A stretch of DNA of 64,000 nucleotides, from assembly GCA_963995505.1 (NCBI GenBank), contig OZ023184.1, forward strand, positions 20,954,228 through 21,018,227, read 5' to 3'. This stretch comes from Hypericum androsaemum. Its lineage: Eukaryota; Streptophyta; Magnoliopsida; Malpighiales; Hypericaceae. The position numbers and the translations under genes were made by a program. The notes below the pieces were generated by a model. The model was not told where the DNA came from and searched no databases. It worked only from the letters and a program-made list of their open reading frames with translations. This document shows, piece by piece, positions 57,041 through 64,000 of this stretch (position 1 is its first letter; every line of letters starts with the position of its first letter).

Positions 57041-58326
57041 GAGATAATTACTCTCAGGACCTCAGGGTATAGTAAAATAGACTCTGAGAACTTTATAGTT
57101 TCTCTACTAATTACTGAGCCCCTATAGTTTGGTTATTATTATACACTCGGGTCCCTATAGCCGGAATCGTCTTTTTTTTCGGCAAACTCCCCACCTGAAA
57201 TGTCTAAAATGCCTCTAGGCATCTTCCTCCTTCTCTCTCACATCTTCCTCCTTCGTCCTCTCTTCTCTCTCCCCTCATCTTCAAACCTTCTTCGTCTTCA
57301 ACCTCCCTCCCCTCATCTACCTCTTAATCTACCCGAATTAGTCAATCACAAACTCACAGCAACCCTAAATATCAAAATCATCAAGGACAAAGATCCAAAC
57401 TTTAATCAAACCCAAACAGAAGCAACAATTAAAACACCCAAAGTGATGATCTTTTAGCAGCGAGTTCAAACCTTTCTTCCTCTCTCGGCTGGAAGACGAG
57501 CCGGCCACGAAGTCCTCAGACTCATACCCGTCAGCGGCGTGATCGGGGGTGTCACCGCCAGGAGACCTAGCCGGATTGCCGAGGCCTGGCGCGAGGGCCC
57601 CATCGGACCCGGCGTAATGGCTCAAGTTTCCCATACTGGCGCTCTTCCGGATCGACAACCCTTCGGTGAGTCGGACCCCGAACAGCTTCACACCCCGGTC
57701 GGACATGTCCGGGAGTTGTGCCCGTCGTGGCTGCAATGGGAGCACCGCCTCGTCATCGCCGCCCTCTCTCTCTCTCTCCGGTTTGAATCGGGTGACGTGG
57801 AGGATCCGAACTCACATGACGTGGAGGGTCAGTGCCCTGCTGGAGATTCCTCCTTCTCTCTCACATCTTCCTCCTTCATCCCCTCCTCCGAATAATGATA
57901 ATTTAAGTTTTTGGAAGCTTGCGGTTTGGGATGGAAGGTGGACCGTGGAATTGATTTTGCAAGTTGGTGTGGTTGGAGAGAGAGAGAGAGAGGAAGGAAG
58001 TTTTGATTATTTTGGTGAGAGAGAGAAGGGGAGGAGGACAGTAGGGGGGGGGGGGGGGGGGGAGGTTGAAGACGAAGAAGGTTTGAAGATGAGGGGAGAG
58101 AGAGGAGGGGACGAAGGAGGAAGATGTGAGAGAGAAGGAGGAAGATGCCTAGGGGCATTTTAGACATTTCAGGTGGGAAATTTGTCAGAAAAATAGACGA
58201 TTCCGGCTATAGGGACCCGAGTGTGTAATAATAACTAAACTACAGGGGCTCAGTAATTAGTAGGGAAACTATATGGTCCTCAGAATCTATTTTACTATAC
58301 CCTGGGGTCCTGAGAGTAATTATCTC
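57041..58326. mobile_element. Pack-MULE carrying a MYB gene fragment
   Basis: 1286 bp; terminal inverted repeats of about 275 bp (57041-57315 and 58050-58326) begin GAGATAATTACTCTCAGGACC and are nearly identical, interrupted on the right by a poly-G run (58047-58062). Perfect 9-bp target duplication aagtatcaa (57032-57040 and 58327-58335). The ends share the 'ctatagtttgg' and 'cgggtccctatag' words with elements at 7487 and 23860. Between the arms lies a minus-strand host gene piece. Perfect duplication and near-identical arms suggest a recent insertion. Confidence 0.92.
57472..57756 (-). pseudogene. Captured exon 1 of a KUA1/MYBS3-like MYB gene
   Basis: In its family the parent is a single-repeat SHAQKYF-type MYB transcription factor with an N-terminal CCHC knuckle. 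Here the minus strand gives an ATG at 57756, the knuckle RCSHCSHDGHNSRTCP, then after a one-base shift near 57699-57706 the conserved GVKLFGVRLTEG and RKSASMGNLSHYAG, then DHAADGYESEDFVAGSSSSR and ERKK, ending at a splice-donor-like AAAG|GTTTG (57471). In intact genes the MYB domain begins right after this point, so the fragment is exon 1 plus the start of intron 1, and about 100 bp of 5' UTR upstream. No MYB domain is present. The frameshift means it cannot make the N-terminal part in one frame. Confidence 0.88.
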
Positions 58327-58335
58327 AAGTATCAA

Positions 58336-59486
58336 TGTAAAGGTGAGTTCTTATTTTGTCTATGTATTATTTCTCTTTTACTAGTAGTCGCAATTTTCAA
58401 ACAGGAAATTATGTCTTGTGTAGTAGTCATTGCAATAATAAATAAGAAATATCTCTAGTTAGGAGACTAAGTTACATGTATAATATTTATGTAAAATGAA
58501 ATGTGTTTATTTTTGTATTTATATATCGAAGAATGCTCTTCTATTTAAAAAAAACTAAACACCAATAAGATAATAAGTTGAGTGGTAAAGTGCTAGGATT
58601 ATTCATGTAAGAAAAAAAAATGCACAGAGGCCTCCAATCTAACCAAAGAATGTTTTTTTTAGGGGGAAAAAAAGTTCGACCGTGTAAACTTATCATAAAA
58701 ATGAACAATGAAATTAAAGAGGACGTGGGCCCCCACTGAGAGGCTCACCGTTTTAACCGGGTTGGGGTCGACTCGATGGCTGAGCCAAGTTCTGGTCAGA
58801 TTCAGACCCACTGGGGAAAGAGAGAGGACGTCGGTCACACGATAGTGTTTATGACCGTTGTGAGATGGGAAATGAGAGAAGAAGCGTGCGCATCAATAAA
58901 AACAGTCCAAATGCGTAAAGAGACAAAAACACTTTTCCACCATTATTATAATGATATTAAACACATTCTCCCGTTACCTGGTATTACTTTCCCTAAAAAG
59001 AAGTATTTATTAAAAATAAGTTATTTAATAAATTATTTATACTACTGCGCTTGGAAGTATTCGAACTCTAAGTATGTTAAACATACATGGTATAAATACG
59101 AAAATAGAACCTCTTGCTTAGACTCAATAAATAAATGGTTTCAGGAAAAAAAAATCAGTAGAATAAATAATACTGTATTAAATCCTAAGTAATAAACTTA
59201 TCCCCACGTACCCTCCAGCCTCAACTCAACCCACCTAAGTAATAAAGCCCACCTCACCCAGATATATACACATATTCCCTCCCACAGATTATTCTCTCTC
59301 TAACTCTCCACCGTCACACACTCTCCCTCTCTCTCTCTCCCTCTCCCTCTCCCTCCCCCTCTCATTTAGCTAGTTTCTCTCAAATAAAAAACCAAACCAA
59401 ACCAAACCAAAAAGAAAAAAAAAGAGGAGGAGGAAGAAGAAGAAGAAGAAGAAGAAGAAGGAAGAAGCAAAAGGTCTCTTCTCTCA
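58336..59486 (+). other. Intergenic and X8-gene promoter/leader
   Basis: AT-rich spacer; the open frame 58776-59192 has no recognised domain and biased composition. From about 59260 a TATA-like 'agatatatacacat' is followed by a CT-rich tract (59320-59365) and a (GAA)n run (59420-59465) in the presumed 5' UTR of the X8 gene. Confidence 0.4.
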
Positions 59487-61745
59487 ATGGCTGTTGTAGT
59501 GTACTTGGGGCTGCTTCTCCTCTTGGGTCTAACTGGCCATTCAAGTGAGTCTATACTTTCCTCTCCTTTTTTGTACGGACGCTGGCTGGCTGATTATTAA
59601 CTAAGGACGTGTTTGTTTGTTTTTGTTATTTTCCACCTCAGGCGCGACTTATTGCCTTTGCAACTCCGGGCTGAGCGACACCGTCCTCCAGAAGGACATA
59701 GACTACGCCTGCGGCGCCGGAGCCGACTGTACGGCCATAAGCTCAAGCGGAGGTTGTTACAGCCCTAACACCGTCAAGGCCCACTGCGACTACGCCGTCA
59801 ACAGCTACTTCCAGCGCAAGGGCCAGGCCAACGGCAGCTGCGACTTCTCCGGCACCGCCTCCATCTCCACCACCGGCCCCACAAGTATGCCCTAACCCTA
59901 GCTAGATTACCCGTTGTTGTTGTTCGAACACTCGCTAACCCGACTAATTTTTTTTTATTGCAGCTGTGGGATCTGGGTGTGTCTACCAATCAAGTCCAAG
60001 GTACTTTTGTTATTGATACGTCACTTGCTATTTATGTCTCTATGCTCTGATCTATTAATTCTGTGGGCTCTCGTGATCTATTTTTTTTCTTTTTGCCGAT
60101 TTTTGCCTTATTGGCTAATCTGATGAAATGGGTTCTTAGATTTCACCCGTGATAGAGAGAATGTTAGACCATTACCGGGAAGAGATCGAATCTAAGTGTT
60201 TCAACCTTCTTCCGTACACTTCCTCCTTAGCTTCTTCACTGCACTTTCAAGTTTCCGTTTGATCTGGACATGGGTTTTTCTTGTCCAAACAGAAGCCATT
60301 TTTGTTTTGCCAGATTTCCCTTTTTTAGGCTTTGTTAGGCAGTGAGAGAGAGTAGAAAGGAGGAAGGAAAGAGAAGAAGTGAACTTGTCTAAAACAGAAG
60401 CCATTTTTGTTGTGCAAAATCATAATTTTAGGTTTTGTTTGGTAGTGGGAGGAGAAAGGAAAGAAGGAAGAAGTGGCATGGTTTCGGCTTTGTTGTGATT
60501 TTTTTAATTGTCGACTTTCAAAATCGAGCACTTTCAGATTTGAATTAATTCTCTCAATAATGTCCTTTGCGAGCGTAAGATCTAATTCAACTTGTCATTA
60601 AATTTTCACAAATTCAATTATGTTGGTGGGGGTGCCTAGTGTGGTTATTTCAATTTTTTTGTGGCCATTGATATGAGTTACAATGATGATGTTTGATACG
60701 AGTCACATAAACAAATCTAATCTTTTCTGAACATGTATTTATTTACCCTAGAGTTAAAATTACAGTATAAACAAATCTAATCTTGTCTGAACATGTATTT
60801 ATTTACCCTAGAGTTAAAATTACGGTACAGGTACAACTTTTAACGTTAATGGTTGCTTTGTCCTCTAGCTCTCACCGAAAGCTGTTTTTGACCTCCTAGA
60901 TCTCTGCGACTTGTGTTTCCCACGTGGCTACGTGTCATCTATCACCAGCTACTGCTCTTTATTGTCTGGCTTCTTTTAGGACAAAGCCAACTTTTTTACC
61001 CTCTTTAGATGAAGCTTTTTTTTTACCCTGTTGGTGCTGATTTAGGATGGGTATTTTGCCAATCTGGTCATCGGTGATGAGCTTAGTTGGGTTTTGACTG
61101 AGTGGGGAAGTGCTTGGGATTCCCTTTATCAAGTATGAGCTTTCTAAATAGAATAGATATAATTGTTGGGAGTTTTCCTCAAATTGGCAAAAACAAAAAT
61201 TTCAGCTCCTGAAATAGGCAATGCTGCGAAAAAAAAACCCTTGGAAATATACCTTTATTATAAATAAGGCTCGACTCTAGATTAGTAGTTAATAATGTAC
61301 ATATAAACTGATTATCATGGATAAGAAAGTAGCAAGTTTGGTCTAACATTACACATGCATCCTTGTCAATCTACTTGCTTTTAATTTATGTTGTTATCAA
61401 AGGGCTTTCAATGTAACGTTTTTGTTGCGTTCAATTACTTTTTGTAGTTCTACTACTCCATCAACCACACCAAGCACCGGGACGGGAACCGGCACCGGCA
61501 CGGGGACGGGCACAGGAACAGGGACGGGCACCGGCACCGGCACGGGGACGAGCACCGGCACAGGGACTGGCACCAGCACCGGGACCACCATGCCGTCTCC
61601 TTCAGTGTACAACGGATTAGGACCCAGCGGCACTGGCATCGATAACCCCGCGGGTGCTTCTCTACTAGGCACCAGTAACCTTGTCTCGTTCCTCCTCTCT
61701 TCTTCTGTGACCCTTTGGTCCTTGGGCCTAATCTGGTGGATCTGA
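59487..61745 (+). CDS. X8-domain GPI-anchored protein (plasmodesmal callose-binding-like)
   Basis: Exons 59487-59544, 59642-59884, 59964-60000 and 61448-61745; 211 residues. Signal peptide MAVVVYLGLLLLLGLTGHSS, then an X8 (CBM43) domain: ATYCLCNSGLSDTVLQKDID, YACGAGADC, GGCYSPNTVKAHCDYAVNSY, FQRKGQANGSCDFSGTA, with all six expected cysteines and a further Cys in GSGCVYQ. A Thr/Ser linker follows, including a Thr-Gly dipeptide repeat (about residues 125-160), then a hydrophobic tail (VSFLLSSSVTLWSLGLIWWI) typical of a GPI signal. The layout matches the PDCB family, which binds callose at plasmodesmal necks. Intron 3 is long (1447 bp). Which PDCB member it corresponds to is not clear. Confidence 0.9.
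60711..60829 (+). repeat. Tandem duplication in intron 3 of the X8 gene
   Basis: Two copies of a 58-bp unit ('aaacaaatctaatctt..tctgaacatg...') differing at two positions, so the duplication is recent. Confidence 0.85.
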
Positions 61746-64000
61746 AGAGAGAGCTGAGATGCGTGGATGAGATTTCGCCACGCGGGTTATTCGTTTATGG
61801 ACTTTGAGATTGTTGTCAGGGGTATCCGTGTCATTTTCTAGAGATGATCAATCCCACCAGCTGGTAGTCAACCTTTCAACTTTTGGTTTCTTGTCTCTTG
61901 CCTTTGTGAAAAGATGGGAATTTGATGCCCCAATTTATCAGCCCAGCCAGGGATGTAGTTGTTGCTGAGTTGGGGTATATCCGCAAGATTGTTTGGGTAT
62001 TTTTGGTTATGTACATCCAGGGAGAAGAGGTATTAATTAGTTATGTAGTAGCATATCAGCTTTTAGGTTAGCATTCAAATCTTTCGTAAGCTAATGGAGA
62101 TCTGTGGGCTTTCCCACTTTGATATCTGTGGTTTATTATGTAAGCTCTTTTTGCTAGGAAAAGCCGTTAACCACAAACCAGTTTTTTGGTTTAACTAATA
62201 GCTATTCGGTCCATTGGGTCGATATTTAATTTTGAGCCGGATAAAATATTTGAAAGATACAAATTTATCTTAACAAATATTTAACACAAATTAATTAATG
62301 CCATGTGATATTCAATGTTTTGAAGAATGATTGGTTGCGGTCCAACTAGATTAATTAATGGTCTAATTTTTTTATAGAATTTGGGGTCGAACAATGATTG
62401 GTTGCAGTCCAACTAGATTAATTAATGGTCTAATTTTTTTATAGAATTTGGGGTCGAACGATGGTTTAACTGGTTGGACTGATAGTAAAAGATATATTTT
62501 TATTAAAACATTTATGTTATTTGGTAGATCTAAGATGATAACCCAGTGATGATTTTTTTAGCATTATAATCCTGTGATTTTGGTTGGAATTGAAGGAGCT
62601 AAAAACTTTAGAGAGGATATTGTGCTGAGCGTTATTCAAATTGAATTGCTTGTTTTCAAGTTTTTATAATTAATGACATACCACTATTGATTGGACAAAT
62701 GTTGGTAACGAGGACTCCTTGATGTGGTGATGAAGGACCAAACTTCTATACATTTAAGGATGTTAAGAGCCTGAAATTCTATCTGATTGTAGTCGGAGTA
62801 ATTGGACTTCAAAGTTAACTTTCCAAACGAGCTATTTTGTAATTTAATCGGGACCATATGTACCATTTTGAACTTTTCCCATATCTATTTGTTTTCTCAA
62901 TCTTTGATGATTGTGATGTGTCGGCTAGCTTTAGTGCTTTGTTTGTCCTTTGAACCTTTTCAGTACAAAAGAAGAGAGAGAGAGAGAGAATTGATTCGAT
63001 AAACTCGTTCCCATGGATTTCTTCTACCTTTGCAACTCGTTATCGTCGCTCTGGTTATTAACTGCAATTCTTCTCTTTTAATTTACAAATAGTTTGGTAA
63101 TTTTCTTCTCTGAGTTTCCATCGCCGATCTAGTCAAAACATTGATATGATAAAATTTATTAGGACAAAAATTGTAGCTGGGAAAGAGAGTTCATATGAGG
63201 GTATAGGACAGAAATAAATTCAATCATGTCGGTGCGTGATATTGTTGCGCTTAATTATTAAAGTAAACTTCGTTTTAAATCTAGAGTTTATCTAAATAGT
63301 ACGAGACTTAATTTTCTTAAAAGAAATTAGCTTCAAACTTTTATGAATGATAAATATAACGTGAATCGCTTCTAAGGAAAGGAAAACAGGATGAATCTCT
63401 AATCATTATGTTAAGCCATATTTAGCAGTAACGTGGAAGAATTGAATTGTTGTCTATGGTCCATCCATCGAGAATCAGCTTTTCTATGCGACTTTTTACT
63501 TTTTTTTTACTATTCAATAAGTTGAATCATACAAGTAAGACACTATATCCATGATATTTGTGCGAATCCATTCACACAGTTGAAATTCGAAATCCTCCCA
63601 AGAAAATACAAAAATGAAGACATTCTATTAAGAAAAATCAAGCCATCACAGTTTGAACCAACCCCTGATTGTACCAGGCTTACCCCTTTTCTATTTGACA
63701 ATCTACTTCAACTGCGATATCATTTAGCATATCGTGCTTATCTCTCAAATGATATTTAACCCAACGACATAATAAATATACTATATTAAGGAAATCCAAG
63801 GTTCAAACATTAGCAGGTGTAAACATTTACCTAAATATGAGTTCAAAATTACCACATTGCTATAAATAACTTATTTATAAATATGAAAAATCCAACTACT
63901 CTCTCTTAAATTTTCTTTGAATTTTAATCAATTCAAATCTTATTATTGGTAAGCTATGAAGTATGAACCGCAAAAGGATAGTAGTTGATGAGTCGTGGGT
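61746..64000. other. AT-rich 3' intergenic region
   Basis: It contains the X8 gene 3' UTR at its start, a 67-bp tandem duplication at 62326-62459 ('aatgattggttgc.gtccaac'), and a short GA run at 62975-62990. No convincing gene to the window end. Confidence 0.45.

Noticed and set aside
58776..59192. 138-codon + strand frame
   Set aside because: Lys/Tyr/Asn-rich, AT-driven, with no recognisable domain or gene structure.
61397..61672. Minus-strand Val-Pro repeat frame
   Set aside because: It is the complement of the Thr-Gly repeat exon of the X8 gene.
1..64000. tRNA, rRNA, snoRNA or microRNA genes
   Set aside because: No cloverleaf, conserved rRNA block or convincing short hairpin precursor was recognised. 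The tRNA-Met-complementary words found are retrotransposon primer sites.

Overview
The window is nuclear DNA from a flowering plant, most likely a eudicot. It has spliced genes with GT-AG introns, AT-rich intergenic DNA, plant-type Copia, MULE and hAT elements, a chloroplast triose-phosphate translocator and pentatricopeptide-repeat (PPR) genes. All gene models were read by eye from the sequence. No rRNA, tRNA or CRISPR was seen.

Positions 1-45,500 are a birth-and-death cluster of seven PPR copies, all on the minus strand and all related to the Arabidopsis At1g09900 type. I call them A (1583-3182, broken), B (4590-6461, open but with a shortened C-terminus), C (10831-11533, 5'-truncated), F (12223-13710, intact), G (18760-19766, broken), E (21975-22952, short with a fused C-terminus), H (39349-40959, intact) and I (42240-44287, broken and carrying a hAT element); C is a fragment, so eight loci in total if it is counted. 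Their centre is a coding minisatellite: a 96-bp unit encoding a 32-residue PPR motif, repeated 4 to 12 times. Most variation between units falls on the two residues that choose the RNA base. The copies sit in segmental duplications that also carried promoter blocks, two kinds of 3' flank, and a stray first exon of the translocator gene (35755-35924).

The cluster is heavily invaded. A MULE with 9-bp target duplications lies at 14699-18037. MULE-like foldback elements lie at 6869-7321, 7487-8687, 52648-53212 and 57041-58326, and three more are nested inside one another at 23317-26892 with a solo LTR inside them. A complete, young but disabled Copia element occupies 27773-34513; its empty site survives in a paralogous segment at 20981. 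A hAT element splits PPR-I. The element at 57041-58326 is a Pack-MULE carrying exon 1 of a KUA1/MYBS3-like MYB gene.

Positions 45,511-61,745 hold the single-copy genes: a 12-exon chloroplast triose-phosphate/phosphate translocator (+), a convergent six-exon mitochondrial PPR gene of the At1g26460 type (-), and a four-exon X8-domain, GPI-anchored callose-binding-like gene (+) with a Thr-Gly repeat. The remaining DNA is AT-rich and contains LTR remnants and short tandem repeats.
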